64,000 nt of DNA, from assembly GCA_947458745.1 (NCBI GenBank), contig CANGYQ010000018.1, positions 1-64,000 of the forward strand, read 5' to 3'. The first letter of the stretch is position 1, and each line of letters opens with the position of its first letter. Positions 34,481 through 42,815 of the stretch are shown one piece after another. Position numbers and translations under genes: made by a program. Under the pieces are notes generated by a model that worked only from the letters and a program-made list of their open reading frames with translations, did no database searches and had not been told where the DNA came from. This DNA is from Bryobacteraceae bacterium. GTDB taxonomy: Bacteria; Acidobacteriota; Terriglobia; Bryobacterales; Bryobacteraceae.

Positions 34481-35521
34481 TCATACACCTGTCGGACTGC
34501 GTGTCCGCCACTGGGCCAGCACATAGTCCTCAATCGCCCGCGGATCAATTGGGTCCATCACCTTCATCCGCCGCCCGCCCGGCTCCGGCTTCGTGCGACC
34601 CGCGCTGGCACCGTCAGCGAGCAATGCCACTTCGTCGTCCTTCACCCTGAACAGCGCCGGAGCACCTACATAAGCCGCGGCCAGCAGATCCCAAAAGTAG
34701 AACTCCTCGCCATTGGCGTAGGCGAAAGCATTTAGTTGCCCCGCCAGATCGCCTAACGCGGTGTGGCGCACCGTCGCCAGCCGTTGTTGAAACTCGCGCC
34801 GCACTGGCACCTTGTTGGTGGCATCCAGCGGACACAGCACCAGCGGCAGCTTCGACCTCCACACACGCGCGGCGGCCGGAGGATCAAAGTAAGCATTCCA
34901 TTCAGCGGAGCCATCATGCGACGGCTCATCATTGCGCGAGACATTCCCCGCCACGCGCAACGCGCCGCCCATCCAGACCACTTCCGCGATCTTCGATTCA
35001 ATTGACGGCTGCCGATCCAGCGCCAGCGCCAGCGTGCAGAAACTTCCGGTGATGAGCAGTGTCACCGCAGCGCTGGCCGCCGTCAGTTGGCTCACCAGCC
35101 ACTCCACCGCATCCGGAGCAGCTGGTGCCGCGAAAGCCCGCTGGTTCAGGATCGGCAGCGCATCCGCCACCCAGACGCTGCGCCGCCACGGCGTGGGATA
35201 AGCATGCACGCCGCGCGCCACGCTGCGGAGCACTGGGACCGTGGCGCGACCGGCCAGCGCTAGCATCTTGCGTGTGACGCTCATCGAGGCCTCCAGATGT
35301 GTCACGCCCGGCGAACAGATTACGCCCCGCAGATCGATATCCTTCAACGTCAGCAGCAGCGCGAGTGCCAGAAAATCGTCCGGCGTGCCGCCGTCATGAT
35401 CAAAGATCAGCGGGCGCGCCACGCTTTTCTTTTGGGCCAACGCTGGCAGAGACGAAGCAATCATCGGAGCTGAAAAGGCGGTCGCATGGTGAAGAAACTG
35501 CCGGCGTGTCCGCTGTCGCAT
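34481..35521 (-). CDS. Exported nucleoside hydrolase-family protein
   Basis: A protein of 346 residues with a textbook twin-arginine motif (TRRQFL) and leader ending near LPALAQ. The nucleoside hydrolase fold follows: the Ca2+-binding aspartate loop is FDHDGGTPDDFLALALLL (about 40-57), VTLLITGSFCTLALAL in the middle, WMGGALRVAGN, and AEWNAYFDPPAA for the second metal/ribose region. The usual loop is DTDPGxDDA; here it is DHDGGTPDD, keeping three aspartates. The family splits the N-glycosidic bond of nucleosides. Secreted members salvage extracellular nucleosides. It diverges from the DUF1501 gene. Confidence 0.85.
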   Translation of the reverse strand: MRQRTRRQFLHHATAFSAPMIASSLPALAQKKSVARPLIFDHDGGTPDDFLALALLLTLKDIDLRGVICSPGVTHLEASMSVTRKMLALAGRATVPVLRSVARGVHAYPTPWRRSVWVADALPILNQRAFAAPAAPDAVEWLVSQLTAASAAVTLLITGSFCTLALALDRQPSIESKIAEVVWMGGALRVAGNVSRNDEPSHDGSAEWNAYFDPPAAARVWRSKLPLVLCPLDATNKVPVRREFQQRLATVRHTALGDLAGQLNAFAYANGEEFYFWDLLAAAYVGAPALFRVKDDEVALLADGASAGRTKPEPGGRRMKVMDPIDPRAIEDYVLAQWRTRSPTGV

Positions 35522-35553
35522 GAACCTTCATCTTACTGGTGCCGGCGGAGCCT

Positions 35554-35560
35554 TATAATA
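35554..35560. promoter_or_regulatory. Shared -10 region for divergent nucleoside hydrolase and DUF1501 operons
   Basis: TATAAT at 35554-35559 on the plus strand, with TATTAT (5 of 6) at 35560-35555 on the minus strand, lies in the 89-base divergent gap. GGAG about 10 bases before the ATG at 35611 serves the DUF1501 gene. No convincing -35 is seen on either side. Confidence 0.45.
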
Positions 35561-35610
35561 GAGCGAGCCCAAAGTGGCTTCATTCGTCGGTAGCAAGAAG
35601 GAGAGCGCCC

Positions 35611-37050
35611 ATGTTGTCTATTCCTGGCCAACCCGTCCGGACCTGTGACGGAACCTCACGCCGCGAGCTGATGCGCGTCGGCGGCCTCAGTCTGTTGGGT
35701 CTCGGTCTGCAGGATCTGTTTGCGTTACAGGCGAAAGGCGCTACCCCCGCCTCCACGCTCGCCATCAAGCCGCGCGCCAAGTCCGTCATCCTGCTGTTCC
35801 TCCAAGGCGGACCCAGCCACATCGACATCTGGGACCCCAAGCCTGAAGCGCCCTCCAACGTCCGCGGCGAATTCAAGCCCATCAAGACCAAAGTGCCCGG
35901 CATCGAGGTCAGCGAGACTATGCCGCTGCTCGCGCAGCAGATGGACAAGATCACGCTGATCCGTTCGATGAGCTACACGCCCAGCGGCCTGTTCAATCAC
36001 ACCGCCGCCATGTACCAGATGATGACCGGTTGGGCGCCGGACAAGGTTTCACCCTCCGGCCAGTTGGAACCGCCGTCACCGCGTGACTTTCCGCACATGG
36101 GCTGCCAGATCGCCAAGATGCGCCCGCCGGAAGGCGCGATGCTGCCCTTCGTCGAAATGCCGCGGCCGCTCCAGGAATCAAACGTCGTCGGCAAGGGCGG
36201 CGCAGCAGGATTTTTGGGCAAAGCCTTTGACCCCTACCGCCTCTACCAGGACCCCGCCAAGGACGTCCGCCTGGACGACCTCACCCTGCGCCCGGAAGTG
36301 AACCAAGCCCGCTTGAAGGACCGTTTCGAACTCCTCAAAGGCATCAACGGCTCCATGAAGGATCTGGAGAAAGCCGTCTCCAGCTACGCCCTCACCGACT
36401 ATTATGAGAAGGCCTACGACCTCGTGCTCTCCGGCAAAGCCCGTGACGCCTTCGACCTCAGCCAGGAATCCGACAAGACCCGCGACCGTTACGGCCGCCA
36501 CACCTTCGGCCAGTCCGCTTTGATGGCGCGCCGCTTGATCGAAGCCGGCACGCGGTTTGTGCAAGTCAACTGGCCGTCGGTGGCCAATGGCGACCCGGAA
36601 ACCTCCAGCTGGGATACCCACTTTGCCAACTTCGGACCCTTGAAGAATCTGCACTGCCCCAAGCTCGACTCGGCGTTGAGCGCCCTCATCGAAGACATGG
36701 ACCAGCGCGGCATGCTGGCCGATACGCTGGTGCTGGCCATTGGCGAATTTGGCCGCAGCCCGCGCCTTGGCGTCTCCACTTCGGGCAACACCAACTCGCC
36801 CGACGGGCGTGACCACTGGCCGTACTGCTACACTGCCGCCATCTTCGGCGCGGGCGTAAAGCGCGGTGCGCTCTATGGCAAGAGCGATGCCCAAGCCTCG
36901 GCCCCGGTGGATAACCCTGTACACCCGGTCGATCTGGTGGCCACGATCTATCACTCTCTGGGAATTGACCCCAATATGGAGGTCCTGAACGATCTCAAAC
37001 AACCCCGAATGCTCGTGGAAGGAAAGCCCGTCAGCGGCCTTTTTGGATGA
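35611..37050 (+). CDS. DUF1501 family protein (sulfatase-like fold, exported)
   Basis: A protein of 479 residues with a twin-arginine-like leader ([18 protein letters not shown]). The start at 35611 is fixed by AAGGAG just upstream. DUF1501 hallmarks: [20 protein letters not shown] (about 62-81), [46 protein letters not shown] and [22 protein letters not shown]. The fold belongs to the alkaline-phosphatase/sulfatase superfamily, but no member has a settled biochemical role; they usually accompany DUF1549/DUF1553 proteins and cytochromes in Planctomycetes, Verrucomicrobia and Acidobacteria. Here it overlaps a diheme cytochrome gene by 4 bases (ATGA). Confidence 0.9.
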   Translation: MLSIPGQPVRTCDGTSRRELMRVGGLSLLGLGLQDLFALQAKGATPASTLAIKPRAKSVILLFLQGGPSHIDIWDPKPEAPSNVRGEFKPIKTKVPGIEVSETMPLLAQQMDKITLIRSMSYTPSGLFNHTAAMYQMMTGWAPDKVSPSGQLEPPSPRDFPHMGCQIAKMRPPEGAMLPFVEMPRPLQESNVVGKGGAAGFLGKAFDPYRLYQDPAKDVRLDDLTLRPEVNQARLKDRFELLKGINGSMKDLEKAVSSYALTDYYEKAYDLVLSGKARDAFDLSQESDKTRDRYGRHTFGQSALMARRLIEAGTRFVQVNWPSVANGDPETSSWDTHFANFGPLKNLHCPKLDSALSALIEDMDQRGMLADTLVLAIGEFGRSPRLGVSTSGNTNSPDGRDHWPYCYTAAIFGAGVKRGALYGKSDAQASAPVDNPVHPVDLVATIYHSLGIDPNMEVLNDLKQPRMLVEGKPVSGLFG

Positions 37051-37829
37051 AGCTACTTTCTCTGTTGTTCTCCTGCGCCTTGTTTGCGCAACAGCCCCAA
37101 ATGGGCAAGCCGGACCCGGAGGGCGATGCGCTTTACCGATCCAATTGTGCGTTCTGCCACGGCCTGTCGGGTAAAGGTGGCCGCGGACCGGACCTCACCG
37201 CGCGCCGCGTCCACGGCAGCACGGACGCGGACGTGTCGCGCGTCATCAAGCAAGGCATCCCCGGCACGACGATGCCCGCCTTCGCCAATTTCGAGAATGA
37301 CGAAGTGGCGAAGCTGGTGGGCTATCTGAAGAGCTTCTCCCAGCAGGGCGGCGGAGCCAACGCCGCCAAACTCACTGGTGACATCGCGGCGGGCAAGTTG
37401 GTCTATCAGCGCTCCGGTTGCACCGGCTGCCATAAGGTGGATGGAGTCGGTTCCATCTATGGGCCGGACCTGTCGCGTATTGGCGTCGCACGTTCGCAAG
37501 CCTACATCGCGGAATCGCTGGCCAAGCCTTCGGCCGATGTGCCACTTGAATGGGAGGGCGTCTCGGTCACTCTCAAAGACGGTCGCAAAGTCACCGGCGT
37601 TAAGGTGAACGAAGATTCGTTCACCCTGCAAATGCGCGATCCGGCCGGTAAGTTTCGCTTCTTTGACCGCAGCGAAGTGAAATCCGTGGCCGTCGAAACC
37701 AAATCCCTCATGCCCGCCTACGACCGTCTGCCCAAGCCCGATCTCGATAACCTACTGGCATATCTCGATTCATTGCGGGGCAACATCAACGCCTCCGGAC
37801 CGGCCACCAAGGCCAAGGGGATTCAATAA
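37047..37829 (+). CDS. Diheme cytochrome c with Pirellula/Verrucomicrobium-type heme domain
   Basis: A protein of 260 residues. Signal peptide [15 protein letters not shown]; first cytochrome c domain with CAFCH at 34-38 and TMPAF as Met ligand; second domain beginning at [20 protein letters not shown], with the inserted beta unit ([23 protein letters not shown]) and [10 protein letters not shown]...LLAYLDSL, the arrangement of the 'putative heme-binding domain, Pirellula/Verrucomicrobium type'. The protein therefore can carry two electrons in the periplasm. It overlaps the DUF1501 gene by 4 bases and the quinoprotein gene by 1 base, so it is the obvious electron acceptor of the PQQ enzyme. 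Confidence 0.9.
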   Translation: MKLLSLLFSCALFAQQPQMGKPDPEGDALYRSNCAFCHGLSGKGGRGPDLTARRVHGSTDADVSRVIKQGIPGTTMPAFANFENDEVAKLVGYLKSFSQQGGGANAAKLTGDIAAGKLVYQRSGCTGCHKVDGVGSIYGPDLSRIGVARSQAYIAESLAKPSADVPLEWEGVSVTLKDGRKVTGVKVNEDSFTLQMRDPAGKFRFFDRSEVKSVAVETKSLMPAYDRLPKPDLDNLLAYLDSLRGNINASGPATKAKGIQ

Positions 37830-39409
37830 TGCGTTGGACCATTGGCCTCATCGCCGCCGCCGCTCTGGCGCAAGACGTCACCTTTGACCGCCTGAAGAAT
37901 GCGCTCAAAGAGCAGCAAAACTGGATGACCTACCACGGCGACTATTCCGGCCAACGGCACCGGACGCTGAAGCAGATCAACTCCACCAACGTCAAGGATC
38001 TCCGCGTCGATTGGATCTTTCAGACCGGGCAGCCCGGCGAATTCCAAGGCATGCCGCTGGTGGTGGATGGCGTCATGTATCTCACCGCGGCCAATGGCGT
38101 CGCCTTTGCGCTTGATGCCCGCAGCGGCCGCCAGCTGTGGCGCTACTCCTATCCGGTCCCCAAGAATGAACTGCTCGCCAACGGCACCGTCAACCGAGGC
38201 TTTGCCATTCTGGGCAATCAGCTATTCATGGTGACCCCGGATTGTCACCTGCTCTCGCTCGATGCCCGCACCGGCGAACTGCTGTGGAACGTCACCATGG
38301 AAGATAACAAGAAGGGCTACGGCGCGACGCTGGCTCCCTTGGTGGTGGGCGATAAAGTGATCGCGGGCGTCGGCGGCGGCGAATACGGCATCCGCGGCTT
38401 CATCGCGGCTTTTGATGCGCGCTCAGGCAAAGAGGTTTGGAAGTTCTACACCATCCCGGCCAAGGGCGAAAAGGGCGGGGAAACCTGGCTCGACGATAGC
38501 TGGCAGCGCGGCGGCGGCCCGGCCTGGATGACCGGCACCTATGACCCGCAACTGAACACGCTCTACTGGTCCGTCGGCAATCCTGGCCCGGACCTGTTTG
38601 GCGACGTGCGCCAGGGCGATAACCTCTACACCTGTTCCGTACTCGCGCTCGACCCCAACACCGGCAAGCTGAAATGGCACTTCCAGTTCACTCCGCATGA
38701 CACGCATGACTGGGACGCCAACCAGACCAACATGCTGGTGGACATGAACTACAAAGGCCAACCGCGCAAGCTGCTGCTGCAAGCCAACCGCAACGGCTTC
38801 CACTACGTCCTCGACCGCGTCACCGGCGAGTTCTTGAGCGGCAAAGCCTTTGCCCCGCAGACCTGGGCCGTCGGCCTGGATGAGAAGGGGCGCCCCATCG
38901 AAAAGCCCGGCACGCGTCCCTCCAAAGAAGGCACGCCCGTCTGCCCGGGCCTGGCTGGAGCCACCAACTGGATGGCCCCAGCGCTGAACCCGGAGACCGG
39001 CTGGTTCTACTTTGCCGTCCGCAACCAGTGCGATGTCTTCTATGAAGCGCCGCCGGTCTACGTGGCCGGAAAAGCCTACTGGGGCAGCGTCTTCCGCGGC
39101 TGGAGCGAGAAGCGTGAATCGGGCTCCGTCAAGGCGATGGACCCCATCTCCACCGACACCAAGTGGGAGTTCCCGCTCGCCAAAGCCCCCTGGTCCGGCG
39201 TACTGTCCACCGGCGGCCAAGTGATCTTCGCCACTGATCTGGACGGCTACATCATGGCGCTGGAATCCAAGACCGGTGCCCTGTTGTGGAAGTTCAACCT
39301 GGGTTACGCCCTCAAGAGCTCGCCCATCACCTGGGAAGTGGGGGGGCGGCAGTACATCACTATGGGCGCCGGATCGTCGGTGGTCTCGTTCGCATTGCCG
39401 AAACCTTAG
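37829..39409 (+). CDS. PQQ-dependent (quinoprotein) dehydrogenase
   Basis: A protein of 526 residues with a short signal peptide ([15 protein letters not shown]) and an eight-bladed propeller. Typical quinoprotein segments are WMTYHGDYSGQRHRTLKQI at the mature N-terminus, repeated ALDARSGRQLWRY / SLDARTGELLWNV / AFDARSGKEVWKF / ALDPNTGKLKWHF blades, FTPHDTHDWDANQ with the candidate catalytic Asp, and GATNWMAPALNPETGWFYF. The family oxidises alcohols, polyols or sugars in the periplasm and passes electrons to cytochrome c. No C-terminal heme domain is fused; the separate diheme protein just upstream should fill that role. The adjacent-cysteine motif of methanol dehydrogenases is not seen. Confidence 0.9.
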   Translation: MRWTIGLIAAAALAQDVTFDRLKNALKEQQNWMTYHGDYSGQRHRTLKQINSTNVKDLRVDWIFQTGQPGEFQGMPLVVDGVMYLTAANGVAFALDARSGRQLWRYSYPVPKNELLANGTVNRGFAILGNQLFMVTPDCHLLSLDARTGELLWNVTMEDNKKGYGATLAPLVVGDKVIAGVGGGEYGIRGFIAAFDARSGKEVWKFYTIPAKGEKGGETWLDDSWQRGGGPAWMTGTYDPQLNTLYWSVGNPGPDLFGDVRQGDNLYTCSVLALDPNTGKLKWHFQFTPHDTHDWDANQTNMLVDMNYKGQPRKLLLQANRNGFHYVLDRVTGEFLSGKAFAPQTWAVGLDEKGRPIEKPGTRPSKEGTPVCPGLAGATNWMAPALNPETGWFYFAVRNQCDVFYEAPPVYVAGKAYWGSVFRGWSEKRESGSVKAMDPISTDTKWEFPLAKAPWSGVLSTGGQVIFATDLDGYIMALESKTGALLWKFNLGYALKSSPITWEVGGRQYITMGAGSSVVSFALPKP

Positions 39410-39429
39410 GCTGCCAGCTCCTGCGGGCG

Positions 39430-39460
39430 GCGCGGAAAGGGTAGTGCGTTCCTTTCGCGC
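39430..39460. terminator. Hairpin between convergent quinoprotein and enolase-superfamily genes
   Basis: GCGCGGAAAGG and CCTTTCGCGC pair with a single bulged base around a 10-base loop. No T-run follows on either strand, so it is at best a weak terminator. The rest of the 175-base gap shows nothing. Confidence 0.35.
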
Positions 39461-39584
39461 AAAGGCCGTCACTGTGCGGTATCTAGAGCATCGGGCAAGG
39501 TCCACAGGCGTGCCGGGCCCCGACCTGTAGGAGTGGCCCGCTCGACGCTAGCGGTCTGCCGAGACCTGTGAGTGAATCTCCGCA

Positions 39585-40760
39585 CTAGCTGGACCGTCGG
39601 AAAGGCTGGAGCGCCGCTTCGTCCAGTTCAATGCCCCAGCCGGCGCCCGTCGGTACCTCGTAGCCGCTGCCGGTGAAGGCCAGTGGCTGCTTCAGGAACC
39701 GATTCGCCGTTTCCAGCACGCGGGGATTGTACTCGCACAAAGTGCAGTTATCGGCCACCGCGGCAAATTGGATAGCTGCGGCGATCTGGGGGCCCAGCGC
39801 AATGCTGAGATGAGGCACCACCGAGATGCCGACGGCAGCGGCTCCGGTGGCGATGCGCAGCGATTCCGTGTAGCCGCTGCGTCCGAGATCGGGTTGGACC
39901 CAGCCGATCGCGCGGGCGGTCAGATACGGGGCCAGTTCCCGGCGGGTGCGGTAGCTTTCTCCCAACGCCAGCGGGGTACGGATCTGGGCGGCCAGCTCCA
40001 GATGCGCGGCAGTATCTTCTGGCATCCACGGACATTCAAGCCAGGCCACCTGGCGCGTATCGAGTTGGCGAGCGTCGTCGATAGAACGCAAATGCCACAG
40101 CGCGTCCACGGCGAAATGGGCGTCCGGCCCCAGTTCCGCCTGCAGTGCGTCGATCAGGCCCAGCAGTGCGCTCCAGTCCGACTCAAAGTAAAGCTTAAAG
40201 AGACGAATACCCTGCTGAAAGTGCTGTTTGGCGAAGGCGACGCGCTCAGTAGTGGAGGAGCCGGCCACCCCGCTGAGATAAGCCGGGACTATGGCCGGGG
40301 TGCCGGGAGCAACCAGTTGGCAGACCGGCTTCCCGGCTTGCTTTCCGGCCAAGTCCCAGAGGGCGAGATCCACGCCACTCATCGCATCGAGCATGAAGCC
40401 GCCGGTCTGCCCGCGGACGCGCATGGTGGCATACATCCGGTCCCAGATGGCGCTGATCTCGCCTGCGGCGCCAGAGAACTCCTGCCCCACCAGCACGGGC
40501 CGCAGCAGCGATTCGACGATGCTGCACGCCACTTCCGGGGCCAGCGGGGCCTGCGCTTCGCCCCAGCCACTTAAGCCGTTGTCCAGCGTTACCTTCACCA
40601 GCGCGCTCTCAATGCGGGTGGAATAGAGGCACGGATAGTCTTGAGACCAGCGGTACTGTCCTTCGCCCGTCAAGGCATTGGGGCTTCCGGCTAGGCCCTT
40701 GGCGGATGGCTGGTCCCGGTCCAGGTGGACGGCGTACGTTTCAATCGCGGCGATCTTCAT
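39585..40760 (-). CDS. Mandelate racemase/muconate lactonizing enzyme-family protein (sugar-acid dehydratase-like)
   Basis: A protein of 391 residues of the enolase superfamily. N-terminal capping domain (MKIAAIETYAVHLDRD ...), then the barrel with FKLYF (one lysine of the KxK pair), metal ligands in FAVDAL (Asp), WLECPW (Glu) and LALGES (Glu), and a histidine in VVPHLS. This pattern fits members that abstract an alpha proton from a carboxylate: sugar-acid dehydratases or racemases. It has no signal peptide, and GAAGGA precedes its ATG. It diverges from a GntR/FCD regulator that probably controls it, and lies near a sugar-acid-type operon. Confidence 0.88.
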   Translation of the reverse strand: MKIAAIETYAVHLDRDQPSAKGLAGSPNALTGEGQYRWSQDYPCLYSTRIESALVKVTLDNGLSGWGEAQAPLAPEVACSIVESLLRPVLVGQEFSGAAGEISAIWDRMYATMRVRGQTGGFMLDAMSGVDLALWDLAGKQAGKPVCQLVAPGTPAIVPAYLSGVAGSSTTERVAFAKQHFQQGIRLFKLYFESDWSALLGLIDALQAELGPDAHFAVDALWHLRSIDDARQLDTRQVAWLECPWMPEDTAAHLELAAQIRTPLALGESYRTRRELAPYLTARAIGWVQPDLGRSGYTESLRIATGAAAVGISVVPHLSIALGPQIAAAIQFAAVADNCTLCEYNPRVLETANRFLKQPLAFTGSGYEVPTGAGWGIELDEAALQPFRRSS

Positions 40761-40830
40761 AGATTCCTTCGGTTTATTGCAGGCAGCGGGAATATTCCGG
40801 TGACTGGTGCAATAGAATAAAAAATGTCAG

Positions 40831-40850
40831 CAGGCCAGTTGGCTGGCCTG
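40831..40850. promoter_or_regulatory. 20-bp perfect palindrome upstream of the GntR gene (candidate operator)
   Basis: Arms CAGGCCAG and CTGGCCTG flank TTGG. It ends 8 bases before the GntR ATG at 40859, downstream of a TAGAAT -10-like hexamer at 40813-40818. A dyad in this place fits self-repression by a dimeric GntR protein; a translation-blocking hairpin is the alternative. Confidence 0.5.
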
Positions 40851-40858
40851 AAATTGCA

Positions 40859-41569
40859 ATGGAACTGCCGAAACTTCAACGGACTCGCGCCACCGACGAT
40901 GCCTACCGGGCCTTGCGGGAGGCGATTCTGACCCGTGTCTTCAAGCCGGGCGAGCGGTTGCAGGTGGATGAGATTTCGGCCAAGCTGGGTGTCAGCCTGA
41001 CGCCCGTGCGCCACGCGATCCAGCACCTGGCTACCGAAGGCCTGATTGAGATTCATCCGCGCAGCGGCACCTACGTGGCCAACGTGACGCCGGAGGAGAC
41101 GGAAGAGACCTTTGACATCCGCTGCGCACTGGAATGCCTGGCGGGCGAACTGGCCGTCGGTCGAGTGACGCAAGGCCAGTTGCAGGCGATGCGCCACCAG
41201 TTGGAAGAGCTGGCCCAGCCCGTCACCGACGACGCGCAGTTGCGCCGCCATGAGAAGGCCAATTCTGAGTTGCATCAACTGCTGATTCAAGCCGCGGGGA
41301 ACCGGCGGCTGGCCGAGATGTATGAGAGCCTCAACGCCCACATCAAGATCGCTCGCATTCACTTGACCGAAGGCTCCACCGGTGAGCGCCGGGACTGGTC
41401 GGCTCGGCTGGATGAAGAGCAGGCCGAGCATGAGGCGATCGTGCAAGCCCTGGAAGCCCGTGACGTTACCGCGCTGACCGCATCCCTCCGCAAGCACATT
41501 TACCGGGCCAAGGCGTTGCTGGTGGGTAGCTTGAAGCAACTGGCTCTTCCTAAGCCGCCGTCACTTTAG
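40859..41569 (+). CDS. GntR-family transcriptional regulator, FCD (FadR) subgroup
   Basis: A protein of 236 residues. The winged helix-turn-helix is at about 14-75 (AYRALREAILTRVFKPGERL, LGVSLTPVRHAIQHLATEGLIEI); the C-terminal FCD helical domain (about 85-220) has N-E-L-H, AGNRRLAEMYE and EHEAIVQALEARD, where FCD proteins bind a metal and an organic-acid effector. It probably represses the divergent racemase-like gene and perhaps the convergent operon in response to a sugar acid. Its last 20 bases overlap the 3' end of the convergent enolase-superfamily gene. Confidence 0.9.
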   Translation: MELPKLQRTRATDDAYRALREAILTRVFKPGERLQVDEISAKLGVSLTPVRHAIQHLATEGLIEIHPRSGTYVANVTPEETEETFDIRCALECLAGELAVGRVTQGQLQAMRHQLEELAQPVTDDAQLRRHEKANSELHQLLIQAAGNRRLAEMYESLNAHIKIARIHLTEGSTGERRDWSARLDEEQAEHEAIVQALEARDVTALTASLRKHIYRAKALLVGSLKQLALPKPPSL

Positions 41570-42815
41570 CCAGCGCTTTTTCGTCGAACTCAATGCCGAA
41601 TCCTGGACCCTCGGGCACCTGCGCGACACCAGGAGTATAAGTCAGCGGCTGAGACAGCAAGGCATTGCCGAAGGCTCCGGCCATCAGATTGCCGCCTTCC
41701 ATGATGACGCAGTTGGGTGTGGCCACCGCCAGGTGCACCGATGCGCTCCAGTAGAGCGCGGTTCCCGTGCTGACGTGGGGGGACCATAGGACGCCATGGG
41801 CATCGGCCAGCGTGGCGATGCGTCGCGTCTCTGACAACCCCGCCGAACGGCAGATGTCCGGGTTGATGATGTCGGCGCCGCGCGAGGCAAACAGGTCGCG
41901 GAACTGGAAGCGGTTGGAGTAGGTTTCGCCCACGCAGACCGCCAGGTCCAGCGCCTCCGCCAGTTTGGGATAACCCGAGGTGTCTTCCGGCATCAGGGCA
42001 TCCTCCCACCAGCCGATCGACTTCATCTGGTCCAACTGCCGGCCGATCGACACTGCCTCATGCAGCTTGTACGCCCCCAGTGAATCCACCAGCAGTTGTC
42101 CCTGGCCGCGCACGGCGTCGGCCACCGCCGCCACGCGGTCCAGTTCGCGCGTGCCGGAGCCCTTGCTCAGGCCCATCTTCACGGTGCGGAAGCCTTGCGC
42201 GAAGGCTTGGCGCGTATTGGCCCTCAGATCATCCAGCGAGGCTCCGCCGACCCCGATATAGGTGGGGACGGAAGGACGGTACTGCCCTCCCAGCAGCCGG
42301 TAGACCGGCTGACCGACGAACTTCCCCAACAGATCCCACAGCGCCAGATCAATGCCGGCGATGGCTTCGGTGAAGAAGCCAGTGGAATAACCACGCAGCC
42401 GTTCGCTGGAGTACATGCGGTCCCACAGCGCCTCCACGTTGCGCGCGTCCTCGCCCACCAGTAGCGGGGCCAGGGCGTCGCGGATCAGAGTTTGGTGCAC
42501 ACGCGGAGCGGCTGGGGCGTGGCATTCTCCCCACCCGGTCAAGCCCTGCGCGGTGGAGACCTTCACCAGCGTCGCCTGCGTCCGCCCCTTAAAGCGGGAT
42601 GGTGAGGCATGGTCCAGGCGGTTCCAGATGCCGGGGCCCCCAGTAGTGGTGCCCAGCGGCGGCATCTCGATGGTGGAATCCAGTGGCGCGGCATCGTTGG
42701 GCGTCCGGATGACGATACCTTCCACCCGGGTGATCTTCAACGGGCCATTGGCGGTGCGTTGTGCGGCCGCCAGGCCCGGGAACAGGGCCAACGGGAACAG
42801 GTCACGCCGTCGCAT
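41550..42815 (-). CDS. Mandelate racemase/muconate lactonizing enzyme-family protein with leader
   Basis: A protein of 421 residues. Enolase-superfamily features: FRTVKMGLSKG (lysine motif), LLVDSLGAY (Asp), WWEDALMPED (Glu), CVGETYSNR (Glu) and SPHVSTG (His). It begins with a hydrophobic leader MRRRDLFPLALFPGLAAAQ, which suggests export; this is unusual for a family that works in the cytoplasm. A later in-frame start would remove the leader, but no good candidate is seen. It overlaps the MFS gene by 14 bases and ends the eight-gene operon. Likely role is dehydration or isomerisation of a sugar acid. Confidence 0.88.
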   Translation of the reverse strand: MRRRDLFPLALFPGLAAAQRTANGPLKITRVEGIVIRTPNDAAPLDSTIEMPPLGTTTGGPGIWNRLDHASPSRFKGRTQATLVKVSTAQGLTGWGECHAPAAPRVHQTLIRDALAPLLVGEDARNVEALWDRMYSSERLRGYSTGFFTEAIAGIDLALWDLLGKFVGQPVYRLLGGQYRPSVPTYIGVGGASLDDLRANTRQAFAQGFRTVKMGLSKGSGTRELDRVAAVADAVRGQGQLLVDSLGAYKLHEAVSIGRQLDQMKSIGWWEDALMPEDTSGYPKLAEALDLAVCVGETYSNRFQFRDLFASRGADIINPDICRSAGLSETRRIATLADAHGVLWSPHVSTGTALYWSASVHLAVATPNCVIMEGGNLMAGAFGNALLSQPLTYTPGVAQVPEGPGFGIEFDEKALAKVTAA

